Assembly: GCA_937926445.1 (NCBI GenBank)
Contig: CALBAK010000098.1
Span: forward strand, 1 to 56,372
Direction of reading: 5' to 3'
Length of the DNA: 56,372 bases
Origin: an uncultured Alphaproteobacteria bacterium
Lineage (GTDB): Bacteria; Pseudomonadota; Alphaproteobacteria; Geminicoccales; Geminicoccaceae
The notes beneath the pieces are model-generated. The model ran no database searches. It was not told the DNA's origin and worked only from the letters and a program-made list of their open reading frames with translations. The translations under genes and the position numbers were made by a program. Positions 38,478 to 49,999 of the stretch are shown here, one piece after another. The stretch's first letter is position 1, and each line of letters opens with the position of its first letter.

Positions 38478-39232
38478 TCGGTACGCTCGCCATCGCCTCG
38501 GGCAAGGGTGGGGTCGGCAAGACCGTCCTCGCCGTGACCCTCGGACATGCGCTCGCCCGCACGGGCGCCCGCGTCCTCGTGGTCGATGCCGACCTCGGGC
38601 TCGCCAATGTCGATGTGCATCTGGGCCTCGTCGAGGACCGCCATCTCGGCCGGGCCCTCGCCGAGGGCCGCCCGCTCGTCGAGATGATCGTACGAGAACC
38701 CACGACGGGCCTCGACCTCCTGCTCGGCCCGTCGGGCTGGCGCAGTCTCGCCGCGCTCGAGGGCGAGACCCTCGAGCGTCTCGCTCGCGAGATCGAGGTG
38801 CTCGCTGCAGGCTACGATGCCGCGCTCTTCGACCTACCGGCCGGCATCGGCCCGCGGACGTTGCGCCTCGCCCGGCTCGCCCGTCGTGCGCTTTTGATCG
38901 CGACCCCGGAACCGACCGCGCTCACCGACGCCTACGCGCTGCTCAAGGTCGGTCTGAAGGATCATCCGGGCTTGGGATTGGTCGTCAACATGGCCGAGGA
39001 CCGCGCCGACGGTACGAATGCCGCCCGCACGCTGGCGACGACCGCCCGCCGCTTCCTCGACCGCGAGCTTCCGGTGGTCGGGATCGTCCGCCGCGATCCG
39101 CGGATCGCCGACGCGATCGCCCGGCAACGGCCGTTGCTCGTCCGCCACCCGAACGCGCCGGCCGCCGCAGACGTCGAGGAACTCGCTCGCTCGCTGCTCG
39201 GGGCGGAGCTCGCCGGCCGTGCAGCGAGTTGA
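38474..39232 (+). CDS. fleN: FleN/FlhG-type MinD-like ATPase
   Basis: This 252-residue ParA/MinD-family ATPase has the deviant Walker A SGKGGVGKT, VLVVDADLGLANVDVHLGL and the Walker B-like FDLPAGIG. Directly after flhF, this is the FleN/FlhG position; such proteins limit flagellar number by antagonising FlhF and, in some species, sigma-54 activators. It is the last gene of the cluster, convergent with the formate dehydrogenase genes. Confidence 0.9.
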   Translation: MIGTLAIASGKGGVGKTVLAVTLGHALARTGARVLVVDADLGLANVDVHLGLVEDRHLGRALAEGRPLVEMIVREPTTGLDLLLGPSGWRSLAALEGETLERLAREIEVLAAGYDAALFDLPAGIGPRTLRLARLARRALLIATPEPTALTDAYALLKVGLKDHPGLGLVVNMAEDRADGTNAARTLATTARRFLDRELPVVGIVRRDPRIADAIARQRPLLVRHPNAPAAADVEELARSLLGAELAGRAAS

Positions 39233-39243
39233 GATGCCGCCCG

Positions 39244-39261
39244 GCCGGGCCCGTGCCCGGC
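39244..39261. terminator. Hairpin between convergent fleN and fdhA
   Basis: GCCGGGC and GCCCGGC form a perfect 7-bp stem with a CCGT loop in the 34-base gap between the two convergent stops. No U tract is present on either strand. Placement suggests a shared bidirectional 3' end. Confidence 0.4.
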
Positions 39262-39266
39262 ACGGT

Positions 39267-42038
39267 TCAGGCCGGGACGGGAGCGCGCAACGGCTCGACC
39301 CGGGCTGCCGAGTACTTGAACTCTGGAATCTTGCCGAACGGGTCGAGCTCCGGGCGGGTCAGCAGATTGGCGGCCGCCTCGACGTAGCAGAACGGAACGA
39401 AGACGGTGCCGGGTGCGATCGCCGGGTCCTCGCGCGCCATGAGCTCGATCGTCCCGCGCCGGGTCGAAAGCCGCAGCCGGTCGCCGGGGGCGAGGCCGAG
39501 CCGTTCGAGATCGGTTCTGGCCATGGCGCAGAACGGCTCGGGCTCGATCGCATCGAGCACCGAGGCCCGCCTGGTCATGGCACCCGTGTGCCAGTGCTCG
39601 AGCGTGCGGCCGGTGATCAGCACGAAGGGGAACTCCTCGTCCGGCTGCTCGGAGGGGGGCACGGGTGAGACCGGCACGAGCCGGGCGCGGCCGTCTGCGG
39701 TCGGGAACCGGTCGGCGAAGATCACGCCCTCCCCCGGACGATCCGGGGCGGGGCACGGATAGGCGACCGAGCCTTCCCGCTCGAGGCGCTGCCAGTCGAT
39801 ATTGTCGAGCGAGGGCATCACCCGCTTCATCTCGGCGAACACGTCGGCCGGACCGCGATAGTTCCAGTCGAGGCCGAGCCGGCGCGCGATCTCCTGGACG
39901 ATCCACCAGTCCTGCCGCGCCTCGCCCGGCGGGTCGAGCACCGGCCGACCGAGTTGGACCTGGCGGTTCGTGTTGGTAACCGTACCCCACTTCTCGGGCC
40001 AGGCCGAAGCGGGCAGGACGACGTCCGCATACATCGCGGTCTCGGTCAGAAAGATGTCCTGGACCACGAGATGCTCGAGCCGGGCGAGCGCGATCCGGGC
40101 ATGGTGGCTGTCCGGGTCGGACATCGCCGGGTTCTCGCCCATGACGTACATGCCACGGATCGACCCCGCCGCCGCCGCCTCGATGATCTCGACCACGGTG
40201 AGCCCCGGTGTCGGATCGAGCGGGCGGCCCCAGAGCGCCTCGAGCTTCGCCCGCCAGGCGGCATCACCGACCCGACGATAGTCGGGGAAGACCATCGGGA
40301 TGAGGCCGGCATCCGAGGCACCCTGCACGTTGTTCTGGCCGCGCAAGGGATGCAGGCCCGTGCCCGGCCGGCCGACATGACCGCAGATCAGCGCGAGCGC
40401 GATGAGCGCCCGGCAATTGTCGGTGCCGTGCGTGTGCTGCGAGACACCCATGCCCCAGAACACGATCGCCGCCCGGGCTCGGGCGAAAGCGCGGGCGACC
40501 TCGCGCAGCGTCTCGGCCGGAACACCGCAGACCGAGGCCATCGCCTCGGGCGGGAACGCGCGAACGTGCGCCGCCAGCTCATCGAAGCCCTGCACCCGGG
40601 CGGCGACGTAGTGCCGATCGTAGAGCTCCTCCGTGATCACGACGTTGAGGAGTGCCGTCAACAGCGCGACGTCGCTGCCCGGGGTGAACTGCAGCATCCA
40701 CGTGGCGTAGCGGCGCAGCGCCTGGTCGCGCGGATCCATCACGACGAGCTTCGCTCCGCGCCTCACCGCCTGCTTGATGTAGGTCGCCGCGACCGGGTGG
40801 TTCTCGGTCGGGTTGGCTCCGATCACGACGATCAGATCGGCGTTCAATGCCTCGGTGAAGGGAGCGGTCACCGCCCCCGTCCCGATCCCCTCCATGAGTG
40901 CTGCGACCGAAGAGGCGTGGCAGAGCCGGGTGCAGTGGTCGACATTGTTGGTGCCGAAGGCGGTGCGGACGAGCTTCTGGAAGAGATAGGCCTCTTCGTT
41001 CGAACCCTTGGCCGAGCCGAAGCCGGCGAGCGCACCGGCTCCCCAGCGCTCCTTGATCCGCCGCAGCCCGCCGGCCGCCAGCTCGAGGGCCTCCTCCCAA
41101 CTGGCCGCGCGGAAATGTGTCCAGGGATTGGCCGGGTCGATCGGCGGATCGACCGTCTTGGGAGCGTCCTCGCGGCGGATCAGCGGCACGGTGAGGCGCT
41201 CGGGGCTGCGCACATAATCGAAGCCGAAGCGACCTTTGACGCAGAGCCGCTTCTCGTTGGCCGGGCCGTTCGCGCCCGTGACCCAAGCGATCCGGTCGTC
41301 GCGGACGTGGAAGGTCAGCCGACACCCGACCCCGCAATAGGGGCAGACGCTCTCGACCGAACGATCGGCCTCGTAGGCGCCGCGGCCGGTCGCCGGATCG
41401 ACGAGTGTCGCCGGCATCAGGGCACCGGTCGGGCAGGCCTGGACGCATTCCCCGCAGGCCACGCAGGTCGATGCCCCCATCGGATCGTCCTGATCGAAGA
41501 CGATTTTACTGTGCGCGCCGCGATAGGCCATCCCGATCACGTCGTTCCCCTGCACCTCGCGACAGGCGCGCAGGCAGAGATTGCACTGGATGCAGGCATC
41601 GAGCTGCACGGTCATCGCCGGGTGCGACCGGTCGGCCGCCGGCTTCGCCGGCCGGGCCGGGAAGCGGCTCTCCGCCATACCGAGCCGCTCGGCCCAAGAC
41701 CACAAGCGGCTCGTGCGGTCGTGCGCGTCGGCGCGCGGCGGCTGATCGGCCAGCAGGAGTTCCATCACCATCCGGCGCGCGCGCACCGCCCGCTCCGAGG
41801 CCGTGCGCACCACCATCCCGGGCGTGGGCTTGCGGATGCAGGAGGCGGCGAGCGTCCGCTCGCCCTCGATCTCGACCATGCACGCTCGGCAATTGCCGTC
41901 GGCCCGGTAACCGGGTTCGGGCAGCCAGCACAGATGTGGGATCGCGATTCCGTGCCGCTCGGCCACCTGCCAGATCGTCTCGCCGGGCCGGGCCTGGACC
42001 TGCCGGTCGTCGAGGGTGAAGGTGACGGGCTCTCTCAC
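39267..42038 (-). CDS. fdhA: NAD-linked formate dehydrogenase, alpha (molybdopterin) subunit
   Basis: The catalytic subunit oxidises formate to CO2 and passes electrons through Fe-S clusters to the flavin subunit. In 923 residues it has an N-terminal [2Fe-2S] domain (PHLCWLPEPGYRADGNCRACMVEIEG), two ferredoxin clusters (CIQCNLCLRACREVQ; CVACGECVQACPTGAL), a CPYCGVGC cluster, and the Mo/W-bis-MGD fold with the catalytic Cys in HCTRLCHASSVAAL. No cysteines lie where NuoG-like relatives bind a His-Cys3 cluster (after MELLLADQPP). The two-subunit layout resembles Methylobacterium FDH1. GTG start; 4 bases after fdhB. Confidence 0.93.
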   Translation of the reverse strand: MREPVTFTLDDRQVQARPGETIWQVAERHGIAIPHLCWLPEPGYRADGNCRACMVEIEGERTLAASCIRKPTPGMVVRTASERAVRARRMVMELLLADQPPRADAHDRTSRLWSWAERLGMAESRFPARPAKPAADRSHPAMTVQLDACIQCNLCLRACREVQGNDVIGMAYRGAHSKIVFDQDDPMGASTCVACGECVQACPTGALMPATLVDPATGRGAYEADRSVESVCPYCGVGCRLTFHVRDDRIAWVTGANGPANEKRLCVKGRFGFDYVRSPERLTVPLIRREDAPKTVDPPIDPANPWTHFRAASWEEALELAAGGLRRIKERWGAGALAGFGSAKGSNEEAYLFQKLVRTAFGTNNVDHCTRLCHASSVAALMEGIGTGAVTAPFTEALNADLIVVIGANPTENHPVAATYIKQAVRRGAKLVVMDPRDQALRRYATWMLQFTPGSDVALLTALLNVVITEELYDRHYVAARVQGFDELAAHVRAFPPEAMASVCGVPAETLREVARAFARARAAIVFWGMGVSQHTHGTDNCRALIALALICGHVGRPGTGLHPLRGQNNVQGASDAGLIPMVFPDYRRVGDAAWRAKLEALWGRPLDPTPGLTVVEIIEAAAAGSIRGMYVMGENPAMSDPDSHHARIALARLEHLVVQDIFLTETAMYADVVLPASAWPEKWGTVTNTNRQVQLGRPVLDPPGEARQDWWIVQEIARRLGLDWNYRGPADVFAEMKRVMPSLDNIDWQRLEREGSVAYPCPAPDRPGEGVIFADRFPTADGRARLVPVSPVPPSEQPDEEFPFVLITGRTLEHWHTGAMTRRASVLDAIEPEPFCAMARTDLERLGLAPGDRLRLSTRRGTIELMAREDPAIAPGTVFVPFCYVEAAANLLTRPELDPFGKIPEFKYSAARVEPLRAPVPA

Positions 42039-42042
42039 GGCT

Positions 42043-43779
<1,737 letters not shown>

Positions 43780-43843
43780 CCCTCCTCCCCCTGGATCGGC
43801 CAAAGGAGAATGGCGGTAGCGCCCCGGGCAGACAAGGCCAGGT

Positions 43844-43880
43844 GGTGCGGGCCTGCTCCGCGCCGAATTGCTCCCGCACC
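43844..43880. promoter_or_regulatory. Inverted repeat in the fdhB/DUF3553 divergent gap
   Basis: GGTGCGGG (43844-43851) and CCCGCACC (43873-43880) are perfect 8-bp arms separated by 21 bases, in the 145-base divergent intergenic region. They could be an operator controlling the formate dehydrogenase genes or an RNA stem in the DUF3553 leader. No regulator is encoded alongside. Confidence 0.3.
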
Positions 43881-43924
43881 GGCAGCTGCCTAAGCTCCGG
43901 CTCCGATCGCTCGGGGGACACGCT

Positions 43925-44113
43925 TTGGACCTCTCGCTCGTGCCGGGCGCCTTCGTACGCCACCCGCGCTGCCCGGAATGGGGCGCGGGTCAAGTGCAGT
44001 CGGTCGTCGGCACGCGGGTGACGGTCAATTTCGAGCATCGCGGCAAGGTCGTGATCGACACCCGCCACGTCGCGCTCGAGGTCGTGCAGCAGGCGCGCGG
44101 GCCGGAGCGTTGA
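43925..44113 (+). CDS. DUF3553 family small protein
   Basis: This 62-residue protein fits DUF3553: LVPGAFVRHPRCPEWGAGQVQSV and TRVTVNFEHRGKVVIDTRHVALEVV, a small all-beta, SH3-like fold of unknown role. A TTG at 43925 with GGGGGA six bases upstream is the best start; a longer frame from 43868 only adds unrelated sequence. The stop overlaps the MFS gene start as TTGA. Confidence 0.8.
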   Translation: MDLSLVPGAFVRHPRCPEWGAGQVQSVVGTRVTVNFEHRGKVVIDTRHVALEVVQQARGPER

Positions 44114-45279
44114 GCCGGGCGATCCCGTTGCTCGCGGCGGCCGGGTTCTTCGCCGCCGGCACCACACGCGTCACCGACGCGCTGCTGCCCGGCATCGCGG
44201 CGAGCTTCGCGGTCTCGATCCCGCAGGCCGCCGTGGCGATCACCGCCTTCACCTTCGCCTACGGCCTCTTCCAGCTCCTCTACGGGCCGGTCGGTGCGAG
44301 GATCGGCCCGTTCCGCACGGTCGCCCTCATGACCGCGCTCACCGCCTTCACGACCGCCCTCTCGGCCGCCGCACCCAGCCTGCTCTGGCTCGCGATCGCC
44401 CGGCTCGTCTCCGGCCTCACCTGTGCCGCGATCATCCCCATGTCGATGGCCTTCATCGGCGATACCGTAGCTTACGAGCGCCGCCAGCCCGTCCTCGCCC
44501 GCTTCCTGACCGGCCACATCGGCGGGCTCGTCGCGGGCCAGGCGGCGGCCGGGCTCCTGGCCGAGCTCGTCAGCTGGCGCACGGTCTTCCTGTTCCTGGG
44601 CGCCGGCTTCGCCCTGGTCGCCGTCTTCCTCGCGCGCGAGACGCGGCGCCTCGGTGCCACGAGCCGGCCCGCCGAGGCGAGCACGAGCCCGCTCCTGCAA
44701 TACGTCCGCGTGCTGCGCGTGCCCTGGGCGCGGGTCGTGCTCGTCACGGTGACCCTCGAAGGGCTCTTCTGCTTCGGTGCCGTCGCCTATGTCGGCGCTT
44801 TCCTGCGCGAGACCTTCGCGATCTCCTACGCCTGGATCGGTCTCGCCCTCGCGGCCTTCGGCCTGGGCGGGCTCGTCTACGCCCTTTCGGTCCGCCGGCT
44901 GCTGGCACGTCTGGGCGAGTTGGGGCTCGCCGCGGCCGGCGGCTCGGTCATGGCGCTCGCCTTCCTCCTGCTCGCCACCGCAACCACACCCTCGCTCGCC
45001 GGCCCGGCCACCGCGCTCTGCGGCCTCGGCTACTACATGCTGCACAACACGCTGCAGACCAACGCCACCCAGATGGCCCCCTTCGACCGCAGTGCGGCGA
45101 TCGCGCTCTTCGCCTTCGGCCTTTTCGTCGGGCAGGCGGCAGGTGCTGCCCTCTTCGGCCTCGCCCTGCCGCAGCTCGGCTATCGCGGCGGTTTTCTCGT
45201 CGTGGCGGCGGCCCTCGTCCTGATCGGGCTCGCCTTTGCCCGGGCCAAGCGCGCCACCGCCACCACCGCGGCGGGTTGA
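44110..45279 (+). CDS. MFS transporter
   Basis: This 389-residue inner-membrane protein shows the 12-helix layout of the major facilitator superfamily (DHA1-like drug/solute exporters). Features are an N-terminal GTTRVTDALLPGIAASF, YGLFQLLYGPVGARIG (a loop 2-3 motif) and ALCGLGYYMLHNTLQT in the C half. The substrate cannot be inferred. TTG start at 44110 overlaps DUF3553. The 3' end is 10 bases from the convergent acetyltransferase gene. Confidence 0.88.
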   Translation: MSRAIPLLAAAGFFAAGTTRVTDALLPGIAASFAVSIPQAAVAITAFTFAYGLFQLLYGPVGARIGPFRTVALMTALTAFTTALSAAAPSLLWLAIARLVSGLTCAAIIPMSMAFIGDTVAYERRQPVLARFLTGHIGGLVAGQAAAGLLAELVSWRTVFLFLGAGFALVAVFLARETRRLGATSRPAEASTSPLLQYVRVLRVPWARVVLVTVTLEGLFCFGAVAYVGAFLRETFAISYAWIGLALAAFGLGGLVYALSVRRLLARLGELGLAAAGGSVMALAFLLLATATTPSLAGPATALCGLGYYMLHNTLQTNATQMAPFDRSAAIALFAFGLFVGQAAGAALFGLALPQLGYRGGFLVVAAALVLIGLAFARAKRATATTAAG

Positions 45280-45289
45280 GCCGCCTCGC

Positions 45290-45886
<597 letters not shown>

Positions 45887-45925
45887 CGCAGGTCCCCCCT
45901 GGTTGGTCGCACCGACGGCCGCGAC

Positions 45926-47271
45926 CTAGCGCAAGCCGTCGAGGGCGGCGAGCACCGCCACACTCGTTGCTCCGAACAGCGCCACGAAGCGGCCGTTGGG
46001 CCCGGGCGAGAGGGCGCGCGGGCAGCTCGAAGGCGCTGCGGGCGACGAGCAGACTTGCGGAGGTCGAGCCCAGCATGGTCCCGAGCGTTCAGCCCAGGAG
46101 CCCGAGGCCGGCGAGGGCGAGCTGTGTCACTGGCGGTGGGCCCGCGGTCGCGAGCGCCATGGTGATCGCCACCGTCGCGAGCGGATGCAGGCCCACGACA
46201 GCGAGGAGCACGATCACCGCCAAGAACCCGCCCAGGAGCAGCCAGGCGGGCAGGAGGCCCGGAGCGAGCAGCGGTCCCGCGAGCGCACCGATCGTCGGGG
46301 AACCGGCGAGCACCCGGCCGAGCACGGTGACCACGCCCACCAGCAGCATTTCCTCGCCGAGCCGCCCCGTGAGCTCGATCGTACGGTCGAGCACCGCGCG
46401 CGCCGTTCCGCGCGGCCGGCTCGCGAGCCAGAGGGTGGCAGCGGGCGGGGTCACGAGCAGCACGGCCGAGAGGCTCGCGATGCCGCCGAGGCTCGCGATC
46501 AGCACGATCGCCGCGGCCGCCCCGGCCACCGGCGGCAACAGGGGGGCCAGAGCCCCGAGCGCCGAGAGAGAGGAGGTAGCGCGCCCCACCGCGTACGTCG
46601 GTCGCGAGGGTGAGGAAGAGTGCCAGCGCCGCGAGGGCGAGCCCCAGAAGCGCCACCTGCCAGAGAGGCAGCCCGGGAAGGTGGCGCGTGACGAGCGCCA
46701 TGCCGACGAAGAAGGGCGACCACAGGACGGCGAGACAGGAGCCACGCAGCGCCATGGCCGCGAGCCGCGCGCGTTCGGCCTCGGAAGCGCGCGGATCGGC
46801 GAGCGGGGCCAGGACCGCGAAGCTGCCGGCGGTCAGCACCGCACCGAACAGATGGCCGCCCAGGAAGAAGCCCAGCGCACGGGCCTCGCTCGATAGGTGC
46901 CGGGCGCGCTCACGGGCCCGGCCGACCGCCGGATGGACCGCGGCCAGCGCGCGCACGAGCGCGATCGTGCCGAAAAAGGCCGGGTAGACGAGCGCCTGGT
47001 CGAGCCCTTCGAGCAAGAGTTCGGGCCGCCCTTCGACCAGCGCCAGCGAGACGGCCGGTGCGGCGAGGGCGAGCGCGAGCCTGCGGCTCGCCGGCGCGAC
47101 CGAGACGAGGGCGAGGACGCCGTAGGCCAGGAGCAGCGGGCGCGCGATCACGGCCGGTGCGAGCGAGCCCGTGAGCAGGACGAGGAGCTCGCAAGCCCAG
47201 AGGGCCCAGAGCAGGCCGCGGCCGAGCCCGCCCACCGCCCACCGCTGCCGCCGCTCGGTGCCGCCCGCCAT
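45926..47271 (-). pseudogene. Broken multi-helix membrane transporter gene
   Basis: The coding sequence starts at the ATG at 47271 and runs in one frame to about 46570. It continues one frame over to a TGA (46089-46091), then past it to about 46020, and then in a third frame to a stop at 45926-45928. Stitched together it gives a coherent protein of about 450 residues with about ten hydrophobic helices, ending GRFVALFGATSVAVLAAL. The frame changes fall in dinucleotide runs (GA at 46564-46572, GC at 46014-46020), and the TGA sits where Trp would fit. The overall look is of an ion/anion permease, but the family was not recognised. Confidence 0.8.
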
Positions 47272-47436
47272 CCTCGCCGATCCGTGCACGCGCGGTGGAA
47301 AGGCTACGTCCAGCCGACGGTCCAGTCTCCCGCCGGCCGCGTCGATCGGCCTCGGCGAGCGCGCGCATGCACCGGTCGCGCCGCTCGTGTACACCTCTCG
47401 CCTCGCGGCGCCGCGCGACCGGGATCGCGCCGGGCC
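47272..47436. other. Divergent gap between the broken transporter and the efflux operon
   Basis: This 165-base gap carries GTGTACAC (47387-47394), an 8-bp palindrome that could be a repressor half-site pair. YbhGFSR-type operons are controlled by a TetR regulator in E. coli, but no such gene is present. No clear sigma-70 promoter was found. Confidence 0.3.
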
Positions 47437-48459
47437 GTGTGGCACCTCGGAAGTCCGACCCGCCTGTCGCGACGAACCCCGCTCCTCGTTTTGCTCGTGG
47501 GGCTCCTCGCCTTCGCGGGCGGTGCCGCCTGGTGGAGGCTCGGCCGCGAGCCGCCGCTGCCCGAGGGGATCTGGCGGACGCACGGCCGCAGCGAGGCGCG
47601 GCGGATCGACATCGCCACTCGCTTCGCCGGCCGGCTCGTCGAGGTCTTGGTGCGCGAGGGCGACCGTGTCGAGGCGGGGCAGGTGATGGCCCGGCTCGAC
47701 TCGAGCGAGGTCGAGGCGCGGCTGCGGGAGGCGGAGGCGGCCCTCCACCAGGCCGAGCAGGTCCTGACCGAGGCCCGGGCCCTCGAGCGCCGGCGCGAGA
47801 GCGAGCTCGCCTTCGCGATCCACGAGCTCGAGCGGGCCCAGAGCCTCGGCGAGCGCGGCTTCACGCCGGGCCAGGTGGTCGATCTGCGGCGGACCCAGAA
47901 GGCTACGGCCGAGGCGGCGATCGCCGCTGCCCGGGCCGGAGTGCAGAGGGCCGAGGCGGCGATCGCCGCCGCCCGAGCCACGGTCGAGCGGATCCGAAGC
48001 GACCTCGCCGAGTACACCCTGCGCGCGCCCAAGGCCGGCCGGGTGCAATACCGACTCGCCGAGCCCGGCGAAGTGTTGGCCCCCGGAGCGCGCGTCGTCT
48101 CGCTGCTCGACCTCGAGGACGTCTACATGGTCGTCTTCGTCCCGACCGCCGTTACCGGCCGGCTGCGCTTCGGAGCGGAGGCGCGGATCGTGTTCGACGC
48201 GGCCCCACGTTGGGTGGTCCCGGCGAGCGTGCACTTCGTCGCCGCCGAAGCCCAGTTCACCCCGCGCTACGTCGAGACCGAGGCCGAGCGCGAAAAGCTC
48301 ATGTTCCGCGTCCAGGTCCGTATCCCGGAAGCGATCCTGCGCGCCTACGCCGACATCGTGAAGACCGGTGTGCCGGGCACCGTCTACCTCGCGATCGACC
48401 CGAACGTCGTCTGGCCGGAGCGGCTGGCCGTGCGGCTTGCCGATGTCCCGCCCGGCTGA
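47437..48459 (+). CDS. HlyD/YbhG-like periplasmic adaptor
   Basis: This 340-residue membrane-fusion protein has an N-terminal TM anchor (LLVLLVGLLAFAGGAAWW), a lipoyl-like domain (GRLVEVLVREGDRVEAGQVMARLD), a long coiled-coil hairpin (about residues 90-180), a second lipoyl half (RAPKAGRVQYRLAEPGEVL) and a beta-barrel end. It matches YbhG of YbhGFSR-type ABC exporters. GTG 47437 is the most likely start. It is intact, unlike two of its three partners, and overlaps the ATPase gene by 17 bases. Confidence 0.88.
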   Translation: MWHLGSPTRLSRRTPLLVLLVGLLAFAGGAAWWRLGREPPLPEGIWRTHGRSEARRIDIATRFAGRLVEVLVREGDRVEAGQVMARLDSSEVEARLREAEAALHQAEQVLTEARALERRRESELAFAIHELERAQSLGERGFTPGQVVDLRRTQKATAEAAIAAARAGVQRAEAAIAAARATVERIRSDLAEYTLRAPKAGRVQYRLAEPGEVLAPGARVVSLLDLEDVYMVVFVPTAVTGRLRFGAEARIVFDAAPRWVVPASVHFVAAEAQFTPRYVETEAEREKLMFRVQVRIPEAILRAYADIVKTGVPGTVYLAIDPNVVWPERLAVRLADVPPG

Positions 48460-49999
48460 GGCGGCGGTCCGTTGCACGGGCCTCGCCCACGCCTATGGTC
48501 GGCTGCGCGCGCTCGATTCGATCGATCTCGACATCTCTTCGGGGTCCCTCGTGGGCTTCGTGGGCCCGGACGGCGTCGGCAAATCGACGCTCCTCGCCCT
48601 GATCGCGGGCGCCCGCCGCCTCCAGAGCGGCCGGCTCGTCGTGCTCGGGCTCGACCCCTCCCGGCGTGCCGACAGGAGCCGGCTCACGAGCCGGATCGCC
48701 TACATCCCCCAGGGGCTCGGCCGCAACCTCTACCCGACGCTTTCGGTCGGCCGGAACCTCGCTTTCTTCGCGAGTCTCTACGGCCTTGCGGGCGAGGCGG
48801 CGGCGAGCCGGATCGCGACCTTAGCCGAGGCGACCGGTCTCGCCCCGTTTCTCGATCGGCCGGCGGGCAAGCTCTCGGGCGGGATGAAGCAGAAGCTCGC
48901 GCTCGCCTGCGCGCTCGTCCACGACCCCGAGCTCTTGATCCTGGACGAGCCCACGACCGGGGTCGATCCGCTCTCCCCCTGCCGCTTCTTCGACCTCCTG
49001 GATGCGATCCGCGCCGCCCGGCCGGCCACGACCGTGCTGTTCGCGACCGCTTATATGGCCGAGGCCGAACGCTTCGACCGGGTGGTCGCGATGGAGGCAG
49101 GTCGGATCCTGGGCGAGGGCCCGCCGGCCGAGCTCTGCGCGCGGTCCGGTACCAGCCGGCTCGACGAGGCCTTCGTGGCGTTGTTGCCGGCCGAACGGCG
49201 ACGCGAGCATCGAGCCTCGGTCCTAGGGCCCTTCCGGCCGCGCGACGGCGAGCCTCCGGTCGTCGAGGCGCGCAACCTCACCAAGCGCTTCGACGGCTTC
49301 ACGGCGGTGGACGGCGTGAGCTTCGCGATCGAACGCGGCGAGATCTTCGGCTTTCTGGGCTCGAACGGCTGCGGCAAGACGACCACGATGAAGATGCTCG
49401 TGGGCCTGCTGGAGCCCAGCTCGGGCGAGGCCTTCGTGCTCGGCGAGCCGGCCGGGGCGGACTCGCTCGCCGCACGCCGGCGGATCGGCTACATGTCGCA
49501 GTCCTTCTCGCTCTACGAGGAGCTCACGGTCCGCCGGAACCTCGAGCTGCATGCCGCCGTCTACGGTCTCCCCCGCGCCCTGCGGAGCCGCCGCGTGGCC
49601 GAGCAGCTCGCCCGCTTCGAGCTCGACCGGGTAGCGGAACGGCGGCCTCTAGCTCTACCCCTGGGCATGCGCCAGCGCCTCCAGCTCGCGGTCGCGACCC
49701 TGCACGAGCCCGAGATCTTGATTCTCGACGAGCCCACGAGCGGGGTCGATCCGATCGCCCGGGAATGGTTCTGAGCGTTCCTGATCGATTTCGCCCGACG
49801 GCAAGGGGTCACGATCTTCATCTCCACGCACTTCATGAACGAGGCCGAGCGCTGCGATCGGATCTCGCTCATGCACGTCGGCCGGGTGCTGGCGGTGGGC
49901 CCGCCAGAAGCGCTCGCCCGCGAACACGGCGCGGGTGATCTCGAGACGGCCTTCGTCGAGCTCCTGGCCACAGCCGAGGGGGCGGCCGGTCGGCCGTGA
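48443..49999 (+). pseudogene. YbhF-like double ABC ATPase with an in-frame TGA
   Basis: This gene encodes two fused nucleotide-binding domains. NBD1 has GPDGVGKST, LSGGMKQKLALA and LILDEPTTGVDP. NBD2 has GSNGCGKTT, LPLGMRQRLQLA (the usual variant signature in YbhF) and LILDEPTSGVDP. A TGA at 49772-49774 follows REWF, where relatives have Trp. The frame then continues [29 protein letters not shown] to the natural stop at 49997-49999. Termination at 49774 would remove the NBD2 H-loop (STHF). The natural stop overlaps the permease GTG, so the locus was built for the full protein. Confidence 0.85.

Noticed and set aside
45926-49999. TGA read as tryptophan or selenocysteine
   Set aside because: Almost every gene in the window ends in TGA, so reassignment is impossible. 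No SECIS-like element follows either in-frame TGA, and formate dehydrogenase here uses Cys, not Sec.
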